64,000 nucleotides of DNA from Citrus sinensis. Lineage: Eukaryota; Streptophyta; Magnoliopsida; Sapindales; Rutaceae. The notes beneath the pieces were generated by a model that did not search any database, was not told the origin of the DNA, and worked only from the letters and a program-made list of their open reading frames with translations. The translations under genes and the position numbers were made by a program. This document shows positions 23,068-35,792 of the stretch, in pieces; the stretch's first letter is position 1; the number at the start of each line of letters is the position of its first letter. The stretch spans positions 21,983,001 to 22,047,000 of the forward strand of contig NC_068563.1 of NCBI RefSeq assembly GCF_022201045.2, written 5' to 3'.

Positions 23068-26000
23068 TTAGTAACCATAGTTCGAGCCATAGACAGAGCC
23101 GTAGCCTCCAGCATGGCCTGCATGTCCTGGATTAGAAGGGGGTGATCCATACATTGATGCATATGGGTTATAACCTTGGTCTGCAGACGCACCCATTTGT
23201 GCCTGTGATGGAGCTGCAGCTTCAGCCATGAAATTCTGCCATAAGATAAAAAGAGTACTATCAGCTTAAAATCCAAAAAGCGTGAGCACAAGAACGCTAT
23301 AAAGGCTACATGAAAAACAGCAGTCATAATATTCACACTGAAAAGAAGATAATATCTCTATATTGTTCATTTTGATATATCTTCATATCAGACCATAACG
23401 AAATGTCGTGAGAGTGTGGGAAAACACGCTGAATGTGTGTCCATTAAGAAATATAAATTTCACTCAGCCAACAACTAAAGGAAGAAAAAAAAAGGATTAC
23501 AATAAGTGCTAAATTGTGCTTCAGTCCTAAGGATCAAATGTCATCAAACTGTCAGCCTCTGATAGGTTAAAAATAGACTGCAGCAATCCCAAAGGAAAAC
23601 TAAAGAGCAGCTACCAGGCCGAACCAGATCTAAAGCACTCCCAAAACCTCTTGCAACACTTTTTAAGAGGTTGTACCAGTTAAACCAACTAGCACTCACA
23701 ACGGGTAATTCCTATTTCTAGTATACGGAACTGTTATGTGTAATAGGTGTCCAATTACACTCCCATCAACGTACAACTCAAAGAATGTAAATATTCCCAT
23801 ACATTGAGCATTAACTTTTCCAAATCCTATTTCCAGACGTAGCAGAATTAGAACATATAGCTGGGTAAAAGACTTCTCGAGGATAATGAAAATTAGATTT
23901 AAGAAGGATATGTAGTGGACGCACTACAAACTGAAAATTCACACGCAATATGATACACAGGAAAAACAAAATAAGCCACTAACAGACATAAAAAGCAGAA
24001 TATCCAGTTCAGAGTTTTTTTTGGAAAATAATTTAACAGAGAAACAGATATAGTAAAATCAGTTCAAATTCAAGACAAGGAACATTGCCTGAATTAGCTG
24101 CTGAGCAGTCTGGACTTGAGAAGCAGTTCCACTAATTTCAACTGTCATCTCCCCTGGAACGCCTCTGGTCTCTTGTATTGTCACAGTTGCTCCACTTGAA
24201 CGTCGAATGTAGCTTATACTTGCACCAGCTGTCCCAATAACAGCATCAGCATAAGAAAGTGGAATTTGCATTTGCTGAGTGACCTGAATAATCACATGAA
24301 AACCACCATTCAGATGTCTGGAAAAATTAAAAGAAAAAGTTTATTGGGTTGGCCCAAGATTATGATTATATAAACCGCAAATGCAGCCAAAGATAAGTTT
24401 CATCTAGGCTGCAGTCAACTGGCAGCATAGTATTTAAATTATAATGCATAATGCATTGAAGAATTACAAATAAACCGCAAATGCAGCCAACGATAAGTTT
24501 TATCTAGGCTGCAGTGAACTTGCAGCGTAGTGTTTACATTATAATGCATAATGCATTGAAGAATTACAACCAAATGCATTTTTGATTAACAGAACCCTGA
24601 AAGAGAGTATACTAAAACAAATAAAATAAAATAAAATAAAGTAAGCAGTATACAGCAGATCACATCCTATAATTTCAATGTAAAAATCCAGCGATAATTA
24701 GCATGACATATTCATACCCAGGCGGTAATAACAAGCCAAGGCACCACATTTTGGAAATCAAAGGGGCCCTCGGTTCAACTATCGATCACCTCTTCGATTC
24801 ATAAGCTTATATGTTCTCATTTGTTCTTAGGCTTGCCTGCTATATTTGGTTTGCAGGGACTCATTTATAAAATTGGGGAAAGAGTGCTATTCTCTTAACT
24901 AAAGAAGGAATCAATATTCTCCTTCAAAAAGATAAGACAGAGAGATTGCACAGAATTATTATTCAGTGTTTATACTAAATAAAAAGAAATATAACCTGTG
25001 TTATCATGGATGGTGTCGACTGGGCATTTGAGGATCCATGGACATTCACGGGGGCTTCTCTTCCATAGGCAGATATTCCCTGATGAGGCTGTTTCTCCAT
25101 AGGAGGTGGCAAGTCAGCAGGAGGATAGTAACTCTCGGCTTGCCGTGGAGGTGGCATGTACTGAGGATTATGTCCATAACCCGGGCCTCCACTAGGGGGA
25201 AGACCCTGAGGTGGACCCCATGACTGAGGAGGTGGAATGTGATCCATTTGAGGATTCGGCATTTGCATCTGGTTGGAAAAAATAGCAATTTAGAATTTCA
25301 CTATGTTATATGATAAAGTTGGTCTTGTTAGTTACTTCGGAGCAATTGTCACGGTATTACACTTACATGCATTTCAAATAATGGTATTATACTGCGGTCA
25401 ACCAAAAACTTCCTAAGATGAGATCCAATTAGCTCCATAGCTTTGTGAACACCAGATGCATCTCCTACCACTTCAACAACCCTATCATCTTGAAGGGCAA
25501 AGACTGGGAGGTCTTCTGCAGCAATTCATTTTAACAAGTCTTAAAATATACACAGCATACCATCAGGAATACATAAAGCACATAGACGTATTAATGAATA
25601 ATTATAAGAACTTTATCATATGAGGTTCTCAAGGAATGTCTTTGAGATAGCAAGCGATGGTCGATGAGAACTACAAAATCCTAGGATAAGGTGGTGGATT
25701 AATCAAAACCTTAAATTTGGATGTAATAGCAGTAGACAATTGATTAGATGTTAACAATGATTTAATGGGCTCCAAAAGGCAAAAGAACGGCAACCACATC
25801 TAAAAAACATGTATCTGATAATCAAACATAGAACCTTCTGGAACATCACAGCAGTAAGCTTATTCTGCTCAATTTTAGGAGAGATTTTCCCACCAGATTG
25901 ATGAAATAAGATGAACATAATGAGAGAAGATGACAAAATAGAACCAACAGTAACTTCTAGTCAGAAGTAAGAATGAGGTTGAAGAATACCTGCTCCAAGG

Positions 26001-28748
26001 ACTCTAACTATGCAATTAGATGCTTCTTGGATAGATTTGACTGTTCCTCCTTGTTTACCAATTAAACTTCCAGCTTGTGAAGCTGGGACTAACAGCTTTG
26101 TTGAGACCTTGCCTCCAGTTCCAGAAGGAGCATGAGACGAATCACTGTCCAAACCGTCAACAATGCGTTTGTGCACCCTCAAAAGGCCATCCATAGCAGG
26201 AGGAAGAGAAGACTCAGGTTCCTCCTTGGCTGATATCATCACCTATTCATAACCGGAAAACAGTAACATCAGCATAAACATTAAAGCACGAATTTCGTGT
26301 CTTAATTCCTAGAACCTTAAATAAAACAAGAACCCACCAAAACAAAAAAATAACTAAAGAAACGTCGGGTAATCAAACTCTTTGCTTACAGAAACAAAAA
26401 ATAAACACTTAAAAGAAAATTACAAATCACCTAAGACTCCACTTTCTTGTCTGTGTAACAAATATAACAATTTGTTTGCCAAGAAATCATGCAGCAGTAA
26501 ATTAACTCCTCACCAGCTTATTGTTGTAACAATGATCCAATGGAATTCCTAATCTATTGAATTTTATGTGTTACATCCCCTATAATTTCAAAAATTACTG
26601 GTAGCTAGGTTTTACCAACTCATGACATCTTCTTGCCATCACAGTCACTAAACAAAATATAAATTTGTTGCCACATTGTGAATAATTATTTTTTTTCATT
26701 TTTTCCTTAACCTGATATACTTTATCAACACATTAAGCCTAAGTTCATAGGTTTTCTTTTCGTTTTCTTTTTTAAATGAGCTGATAAATAAAGATTTGAG
26801 ATTCTACTCAGTTAAAAAACACAAATGACACGTACAAAAGTTACTGTATGTCTTTCAATATAACTGCTTAATTGAGTTAGATGATTTTAGGGGTTCATAA
26901 TTTAAACACAAGTAGGCCTCTTCAAAAGAAATTTTAAGATTAACAGTGATCTTATGTGCTCTTTTAAAGCTTATTTTTAATAGGTTCTCTTGTGATTTTT
27001 ACAATCTGCGGCAAGACATCAATCATCCAGGTTCTGAAGTTACCAGAGACAGCGGAGGGCTTCTTGGTACGGTTGTAGATTTTTATTCAACTCAGCTTTT
27101 CAGCACTTTGTAATGCTCAATGCTGATCCCTGCAATCTGGATCTTTGGTCCTTCAAGTTTGGAATCTTATTTTGATTTGTTGCCTTAAAAAGAGGCGAAT
27201 AGAACCTGCACAGACTAATGTTTGTTATTGCAGTAAAGGGAATTTTATTTTTCTTTTACGGATTGCTAGTTACTACAGAAGACACTCCCTTCTTGTCCTC
27301 TTTATTAGTTATATTTTGTTTCAAGAGTAATTGTCTGATACGGTTCTGTCTCAAAAAGTAACATTTTCCATTTTTCCTTATTTCAAGAGAAATTGCAAAA
27401 TGTTACATAACAATGCGATTAATCTGCCGCATAACATCCTCCTCCATAACAGGACATTAACAAATTAACCAAGCTACCAGTTAATGTATAAATCATTCTA
27501 AAACTTTAGACAGAATGGAAGTTGTAGCTCACCTAACAACCAAACATCTGCTTGATTGCATGAAAGTCTTCCAATCACATCCAACTGATTAGAGGTACAT
27601 TTTTTCCTCTCTTCATGAACTTCTCCATGAAGGATTACCTAATTTTCCTTTTGTTTTGTTCTTTAACTTGGATTAGAAATGAATTTCTGAAACCTTTTAG
27701 CTTTGACAAGGAGACAACCATTCAGTAGTTTTACTTTTATGTCTTTCCCATATTTCAAATAATGATAAACATTTCAAACTAAATCTACTGCATATAGGGA
27801 GTTTTCTCAATTATGAGAGACCATAAAACTTTCAACAATTTCCTTTCGCATTTCTCACGTATGTTCATTCAAGCCATTTCTACATCAATCTAGCACTAAA
27901 CGACTGAAATTTTTTGAGCGTAATATGTTATTTTCACATTAAAGGTCAAACCAACAAACAACCTAACATGTCTTTTAAAAAATTCAAAAGACAAATATAC
28001 ATACACAATTAAAATCCATATGTTTAAGAGTGATGTTGAATTTTTTTTTTTAAAAAAAACTCCAATTGTGACCAGTAGGAAAACCAAAAAAGTAGTAGGA
28101 GCTAGCTCATAGAAAAGAGGGTATCAGCCAACAAAAAATTAGAGTAAGCAGGTCTAGCTTACTCGCATATCAGCTATTTCTACATAAACTGCATGAAGGA
28201 AATTAATTATGAAAACTTACAGCTCTTTCTGTCGTCCCTGGAGGACCGTCAAGTATCTTAATTCGAGCTCTTGTCTCCTCAACTATTTTCTTGATGAATT
28301 CTCCTTTGCGGCCAATTATACTACCAACTTTTTGTGCAGGAACCAACATCCGAAACACACTCTCTCCAGGCCATCCAGGCCACTTTTTTTCAGTGCTTCC
28401 AACTGCCAAATTCACCTCATTTTCTTGTTTTTCTTGAAGCTGTGAGTCCTCAGGTACTATATCCTCTGGTACTTGATCATCAGGTACATGATCCTCAGGT
28501 ACATGATCCTCAGGTACATGATCCTCAGGGACTTGATCCTCAGTTAGTTGATCCTCAGTTACTTGTTCCTTGGTTACTTGACTCTCAGGTACTTGCTCCT
28601 GGGGCACTTGCTCCTGAGGTACTTCGGGTACTTCATATTCAGGCACTTCATACCCAGGAACTTGATTTTCAACTTCTTGATTCTCAGGTATTTGCTCCAA
28701 GTCATGGTTCCCGTCATGTTCAACAAATCCCTGATCAGCTTCAGCCAT
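23068..28748 (-). CDS. FLK: FLK-like triple KH-domain RNA-binding protein
   Basis: Six coding exons join in frame to 521 aa: 28221-28748, 25990-26242, 25367-25515, 24996-25268, 24089-24283 and 23068-23235. The order is: an acidic N-terminus with a degenerate [10 protein letters not shown] repeat; KH1 ([19 protein letters not shown]); KH2 ([20 protein letters not shown]); a Pro/Gln/Tyr-rich linker; KH3 ([19 protein letters not shown]); and a Gly/Tyr tail ending SVYGSNYGY. The GxxG loops are GRKG, GKQG and GTAG. Arabidopsis FLK (At3g04610) is a nuclear protein that promotes flowering by repressing FLC; transfer of that role is inference. The intron after exon 5 begins GC, not GT. The Alba gene, its usual neighbour, is 25 kb away because of an inserted MULE. 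Confidence 0.9.
24371..24570. repeat. 100 bp tandem duplication inside an FLK intron
   Basis: Two copies (24371-24470 and 24471-24570) start with taaaccgcaaatgcagcca and differ at only a few positions. They lie in the intron between coding exons 4 and 5. Confidence 0.85.
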
Positions 28749-28758
28749 AATTTCCCCA

Positions 28759-29520
28759 CTGTAACAAAACATAGATTCAAAAATTATTTCAAAAAGAAAA
28801 TGCATTAACAATTAGTATATTTGAACTCCGGCCATCAAATATTCTTAGTCACCGGAAGCAACAATACATATGCCCAACAAACAGAACTCAGGATTCCAAC
28901 TGGACAATATTCACTTCTCCTAACCTTCACTAACTTAAGAAAATAAACTACGCATAGCATCGCAGAAAAATAGAATCTACAAACAATTCAAAAAGTAATA
29001 ATCCCAAAAAAAATTAACAGAAAGGAAAACAACAGAGCACCGCACTAACCTGGAATTAACATGTTTGAGCTGGAGTACCTTAGGGTTTGAAATAGTAACA
29101 CAATAAACCAGCACATAAGCATATAAACCCTAAAACTACAAAGACATTATGACTATAAAATAATTTAAAAAATCACAAAATAGCAAGAACCCATTAATGG
29201 GTCAAACATAAAAACACCCAAATCACTTAAAAAGATATTCAATTTAAAACTACACACAATAATTACCGGACCCACATGTAATAAACCCTAAAATAAAACT
29301 ATAGAAGAACACTTACATAAGTTAGCGAGGAGCTAATACTTGTACGATAAAATCTGTTGGCCTCAGAGATTCTGGAAGTGATCTTCTGAGGAACAAGTAA
29401 TCGGTTTATTTATTATTATTATTATTATTTTCTCTTTTGGTTTTTGGAGGGTTTTTAGGTTTTTGAGCGAGAGATGAGAAGAGCGGAGGGGAAGTGAAAT
29501 ATACTTGCGTCGTGTGATAT
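28759..29520 (-). promoter_or_regulatory. FLK-like 5' leader exon, leader intron and core promoter
   Basis: An acceptor (ttacag|tgggg at 28759) lies 10 bp upstream of the ATG, so the leader is spliced. A donor reading gtaagt (complement of 29311-29316) marks the end of a leader exon that extends from 29317 to roughly 29480, including a (TAA)n run. Leader introns are common in plant RNA-binding protein genes. The 23 kb MULE begins only about 250 bp further upstream. Confidence 0.6.
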
Positions 29521-29739
29521 GAATTGAGGCGATTTGGATTTGATTTTGTGGTCCTGTGAAGTAATCTTATTTACAAGTTGACCCCTATTTAATGCTTAAT
29601 TACTACAATGCCCTTTTAATTGGGTGGGCTTAACTTGGTTGTGTGGTCCAAGTAATGTGGGCTCCCTGAGACCACGAGTTAGGGATGGGGCTTTGATGGG
29701 TTTTTGGCATCTAACAACCCCAATTACCTTTTTTTTTCC

Positions 29740-29750
29740 CCCCCAAATTA
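29740..29750. repeat. Target-site duplication of the 23 kb MULE, left copy
   Basis: CCCCCAAATTA directly precedes the left terminus and is repeated exactly, same orientation, at 53128-53138. Confidence 0.85.
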
Positions 29751-30495
29751 GGATCCAATTACGGTACAACCGTGATACTGTATCACAGTTTTTGTCTATA
29801 TCTGGATAAGCCGTTGGATTAAATGTGAGTCCATCTAACGGTTGAAAATAGAAATCGAATAAGTGAGGTAACGACCGACAACTGTTGAAGGCGGTAAACT
29901 TGCATTGGATAACAACGGTTGTATTTTAGAATTTCGAAAACAAATTAGGGTTCAATTGATTTGTGTTGATGTGGAAATCAATCGAAGGAGATAGGTACTT
30001 GTTGGGGAGAAAACATTTGATGAATCGTATATGAACATGGGTTGTGAAACATTGTAATCCAATCGTTCATTTGTTTTTGAATCGATCGCCTGTTGAGTTT
30101 ATACCTAGTGTGCAGAGAACGAAATTGAAAGGTGAAAATCGCAATTTCAGTTGCAAAGGGAGGAGGGGAAGTCCTGGATGAATGTCACCGTTGCGAAATG
30201 GTGCCTGAGCGTTGCGAAATCGAGGGTGAATTTGTGATGGTAGCAGGAGCTGCGACGCATAGGGAGCGATAGTGAAAGCTTACGAAACAGGCATATCTGT
30301 AGACATAGTTAATATAAATTTATTGTTGTGCCATTCAAAGCAGACGTAGCAGGTAATTGGTGTAAATAAACTTGTAATTTGTTGTGAAAGAGTTGATAAT
30401 GGAAATTGGCTTCCGAGAGCAAAAAGGTTTGCAGCAAATGATTGAGTGAATGCGAGATTTGTAATAACAAATTAATGTTTAATTTGATTACAGCA

Positions 30496-33400
30496 ATGGA
30501 GGCAGAGGGGGATCGCAAGCGGAAAGGTTGCGATGGAAACAATTGCAATGGAGGTACAGAAGGCAATCCACTAATTGCTTGTAATAGTAATTATGGATTC
30601 ATAAGCTATTTGTAAGTATTTATGCTGCATGAAAAAATAATGTTTGGAATATGAGGATGCAATTAAAGTAATATGAAATGACTTGAGTTATTTTTAGTGG
30701 TGAAACCGTCCGGCAAATGAAGGAAAAAAATGCAAGTGCGCGCATTACAAAAGAGGTGTGTGAAATTTTAATAAGATATTGTAAATGGTAGTAAGAGAGA
30801 TGTGAGAATAAGGTTTATGTCGTTGTGTTACAATGAACTGCCTTGTAGGTTCGAAGGAAGATAGCGACAACATTTAAAAGTTTGCCTCCGGAGAGAAAAT
30901 GGAAGTACAAAGTTCAAGTCGAACAACCAAGAAAAGGGGAAGCGAGGAACAATTTCTTCACACGATGTGCCCCAGATAGATTAGCTGCAGCTGTTTCGAA
31001 TTTGTCTGACGAATAAAGAGCAGCAGTTTGTGAAATGGGTTTGGGGAGTCTGCTGAACTTGAACAGTGGTAGGCTGAAAAGGAAGCTATGCAGATGGTTA
31101 GTAGAGAGGATTGATATAGCTAGGTGTGTTCTAGTTTTGAATGGCATCGATGTAGAGCTTAGCGCTAATAGTTTTAGGCAGATAATGGGATTAAAGGATA
31201 GGGGGATGCCTATTGTATTAGAGGGTGAGAATACAAAAGTGGAATCAGATTTAAAATTGTTACGTGCATCATCCAGAGGAATTAACATCAAGGACTTGGA
31301 GGAAATATTGAGTAATTTAACGGCAGCCGACGATAGATTCAAAGTGATTTTTATGTTGTTTGCTCTGTGTACAGTCTTATGTCCCCTTGGTGGAGTACAT
31401 ATAAGTTCTGGTTTCTTGTTTTCGTTAAAGGACGCGAAGAGCATACAAAAGAGGAATTGGGCCACATTTTGTTTTCATAGATTTATTCAAGGCATTACTA
31501 GGTATAAAGAAGAGAATTTGGCATACATAGGAGGATGTCTTCTATATTTGGAGGTAATATTGCAGCATGGAATGATTGACTGTTAAAATTTACCGCAGGT
31601 AAAAACAATATTCGTTGTATTAAGAGAATATATGTAAATGACCAAAAATAACCGACATGTTCACGTCATGTAATTGGAAAACTGTAGTTGTTATTGTTTC
31701 ATTGATAAGAATCTTTGGTAACAATGTCAAAGAATAACTGCATGATGAGTGGCACTGTTAATGCAGCTGTTCAGCAAAGGACATATTGGGTGGAGAAACA
31801 TTATTGAATAATCTGAAGAATTTATGCGTACTTGGTTAACTTTGGAATTGAAAATATGTTTCGAAAACTGTATGCTTAAATAAACGAGTTTGTGGTTGAA
31901 ATGTGTATTGGCAATAATGTGTTTTCCTTTTTTCAGATGTTGTACTTGAATTCAATATTGTATGCAAAAGTAAGGAGGGATAGGTCGATGTGTCCGCTGG
32001 CTGTGTGGATCACAGACGAGATAAAACGGTTAATGAAATGGATAGAGCATAAAGGAGGTTATGGCAGCACTGAGGTAAATTATTACAAAAGTTGAAGGAT
32101 GATACGTAATAAGTGCGAATAAGTTAATGGAAAATTACTTTATTTAAAGGGACTACGTGGTACAATTAGCAGGAGCGATGGTCCATTTTATTAAACTTGA
32201 TGGTTACATATAAAATTGTTTGTGCGGGCCGAAAATAGATTTGTACTTATTACTTTGTTTTAGCAGATACAGGTATCAACTGCAGCAATGAAATGTGATA
32301 ATAGATGTGAGGATGGATCAAGTAAGGCTGCAGAAGAGGAAAATTGTGATGTGGAAAGTGGAGACACGGAAACTGTCTCAGGAATGAAAAAGGCGAATAT
32401 GATTAGTTATTTAGAAATTCCGGCGTTAATGTCAAAATCGCATGGAGGATCATCTGATATGTCTATGAAGAAGCAGAGAGTGTACCGCAGTCCCCAGTGC
32501 AATAAGGAAATGGAGAAGGACTCCAGTGAGAGAATCGATTGCGAGAAAGCATGCAATTGCTGCCTCAATTATGAGCCCTCTTGCAGTGGAACTAGTGGCC
32601 GTGTAGATACACATAACGAAATCAATGGAAAAGAAGATAGTAAGAGTAAAGAAGATATGGATTGTGTACATCTGCGACATAGTGATATCGAGACCTGGAT
32701 GCCTGCAGTATGTGTTGAGAAGTTACACCGTAATGAGCAAAATAAGGTGGTTTTTATGTAAGAAATGCAAAATTTTTGTAAATGAATCGATATGATTAGT
32801 TCGTTTATCATTAACGTGGTGTGTGTTTTGTTTGATTACTTGCGAATGATTTGCCGGACCAGTTATTGCAGGGGTGTGTTGGTAGGCTACAATCTGGTAT
32901 GCGAAGTAAACGGCTGGCAGATGTGCATGTGTGTAATGGAAAGTGTGGCGGGAGAGTGCATGGTGAGTTGGAAGTGTTTAAGAATTATCCTGAAAGATCA
33001 CATTATCGAGTCGGACCTTATCTTATGCCAAGGCCTTTTGATATGGATGCGGAGAGTTGATAACATTCTGCATGGATGAAAATCTTAACAAAGGGTGAGA
33101 TAATTGGAAATTTTACCCAACCGCGACCGTGATGTAGGAAAAAAGTGTAAATCTTGGATTCTTTAGTAGCTTAAAATGTAGATAGGACAAAGTTGACGGA
33201 TGATTCAGTTATAGCACTAATGCCTGTCGAGGTTGCTTTTAATGTGGCAGGGAGATGCTTTTCCAAACAAAGTTGAATGAGATAACTCGAAACGATATTA
33301 TGTCTCTAACTCCCAGAAGTATGATAAATTTGAAGGTGGAGATATAACTCGTTCACAATGCTGCATTGATGTTGGTGTTAATAATTTATTGTTTTGAATA

Positions 33401-34822
33401 TCAGTTGTCATAAAAAAGTGTACACTGAGGTTTTACTTAGTGGCCATGTAAAAGTCTAAGTTTGGTGAACATTTCATTTTCAGATTGTTTGCGCATTTTC
33501 GGAATGGCTTTCAGCACAGGGGAGGGAGAAGGTTGGCGACAGTACGTTCAGCCTTTTCCTGTCAGCTTTTAATGGCGTAAGTCGTTTCTGCGACTCTGTG
33601 ATGTTGATAGTTTCTTTTAATAACAGCTGAACACATAACTGCGAGTGTAGCAAAATGTATTGTATGTGTCCAGGTGTAGAAGTTCGTGACAAAATATATG
33701 AAAATTTTTTTCCTAACTTCATATGAAACATTATTTTTCTAACTGTGTACTCATTGTATGTTATAGAAAGTTTAGTTCGTCCATTATAACATAGATGGAG
33801 GATAAATCAAACAGTTGCAGGATTGTGTTGATGGCCAGTGCACGCATCTTATGTTTCCATCTGCTCACTTTTTGAATGGTAAATTTGTTGTGGCGAATTT
33901 TGGTTGTTGTAAAAAGGTGGGCATAATACTTTTGTTACGTGTAGGCATGGGTACACTTAGTGGTTTGTTGTTCCGTAACTCGTATTCCTTGTTATTGTGC
34001 AAACCTGTGTAGATATTTGTCCCGGTCAGCAACAGGTTTGTGCATTGGTACGTCTTGGTTGTAATTATTGATGAAACGCGAGTCGAGGTGTGGGATCCAC
34101 TCCCTAGTGCAACGACTTCAGATTTGGCCATTGAAGAATGTAAACACGTGGTGAGTTATGTTTTGTTAATTGCAAGGGTAGTTACGTATTACCGGGGAAA
34201 ATTATTAAAGCAATTATTGTTCTTAGGGAATGACGACTTATGCCACATAGTTGTGCAAAAGTGCACACTGAAACCTTTGTAGTGATTCTTGTATTGCAGT
34301 TACGATCAATTGAGATATTGTTGCATCAAGGGGCGACAACCCGTATCTCCGCTGCATTAAACATCAGGGATTTCGCGATTGAGTTTTGTACAAGAGAGCC
34401 AAGTATAGTAAATGAACATGATGGTGCGCTATATGTTATGTTGATGATAGAGAGGCATCAAATGTGGTCATGCCTTATTGAGACAGAGGTAATGTTTTCC
34501 ATTTGTTATTTTCGATAGTTATATGTGTCAATCTTTGATACTAGTACTGTGCACTTGTTATTATACATGTGCTATGCACTGAAAATAATGTGTGTATTGA
34601 ACATGTTTAGATCAAGTTTCATTCCGATTGTGAGAGGGCACGCATTGTGGTCGACCTTATCACCTACAGCTTTAACAACTTAAAGGATAAAGTTCGCGCA
34701 AGCGCTCAGAAGCATCAACAGGATCTCGATGATGCAACGCATTGTGTGAATAAGGCTATTGCGGAAAGGCGGTTGTGGCAGCTTAGGAAGTCCAGCCGTA
34801 TGAGCCACGGTCGGAGGCATTA
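30496..34822 (+). pseudogene. Ulp1-like (C48) cysteine-protease gene carried by MULE
   Basis: Ulp1/SENP proteases remove SUMO, and MULE-borne Ulp1-like genes are a known plant class (KAONASHI type). The exons are approximate: 30496-30553, 30698-30755, 30849-31553, 31939-32074, 32267-32746, 32872-33060, 33484-33578, 34014-34149, 34301-34488 and 34611-34822. Family-typical words are ALCTVLCPLGGVHISSGF and IQGITRYKEENLAYIGGCLL in the N-terminal module. The protease module has VHWYVLVVIIDETRVEVWDP (catalytic His and Asp) and EHDGALYVMLMIERH. In the last, the expected D-C-G is D-G-A, so the nucleophilic Cys is gone. A TAA at 31014-31016 interrupts the frame (LSDE*RAAVCEMG). The protein would be truncated and catalytically inactive. 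Confidence 0.75.
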
Positions 34823-35792
34823 GCTACCTATGCATAGTTACCTGTCTGTTTATTGCATTATCTGCTTACATGTATACGCTTTCTGACATTCAATTCCATT
34901 TGATGGGTGTGTTTACGACAGTACAACTTTTCTTGCACCCTCACAGATTTTGCATATCGATTATGTTTGGTTATATGTTGTAACGTTGAAATGATTTGTC
35001 GTTTAAACTGAAACTTTTTTCATGTATTGGTGGTTTATGTAATGCAATAATAGGTTTCATATCAATAATTGTAAATGGAAACATTCGAAAGGCCTGGGTC
35101 GTCGCTGTCGATTGCGCATATGTGCTGTCAGAAATTAGCTGTTTTGTTCCTTGATGGCCGTGCTTTCTTAAATCAATTGATCACGAATGCCATCCACAAA
35201 CATACAGTGGACCTTCTTACGACTTCACATCCATCCCATTATGGTATTTATTGGGAAACAATGTTAAGCGCTATTGGTAGATTAAGTGGTAATTAATCAA
35301 TATTTGATCGGAAATGGAACATATTACCATTCAATATGTGACAGTAGTCTGGTATTATGCAACCAAAATTAATGGATAGTGTATCTTTACACCTGAGCTT
35401 TGGCTGTATACAAGTAACTAGAGGTAGGGTCCTCTACCCAACTAATTTGTGTTACATGTACTGATAGTCACCAAAAGTGGTGGGCGCATATGATGAGGTT
35501 CCAATGTTGTTTAATTGACTTGGGAGGGTGCTTCTGTTCAGGCCTGGTTTGTTGAGTCACTGTCCCAGGTGGGTGGACGTTGGTTCTGCCATGCAGGTAC
35601 ATCAGGCATGAATGGTAGATTATGCTGACTGCTTTGTTGCGCCGTGACAACGTTCCTCGAGTCCGTTGGTTGTTGTAATATGGGGGATGTACTTGATCCA
35701 CATACCCCATTTCTTGGTTGAACGTTGCTATCGCAACCCAAGTCCACGGTTTGTGCTGTTGAGTCATTGAACCGTTGTTCTGTCTCACCTTT
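34823..35792. other. Spacer between Ulp1-like gene and FAR1-type transposase
   Basis: An open frame at 35075-35296 (+) has no recognised domain. A minus-strand frame at 35468-35830 runs past the transposase stop and could be a spliced 3' exon, but no clear acceptor supports it. Confidence 0.35.

Noticed and set aside
28209-28808. Plus-strand open frames opposite the FLK first coding exon
   Set aside because: They are shadows created by the VPEDQ-type repeat on the minus strand.
31035-31586. Taking the open frame from 31035 as a full intact gene
   Set aside because: The same frame continues upstream across a TAA with family-typical sequence (LSDE before, RAAVCEMG after), so it is part of a longer, broken Ulp1-like gene.
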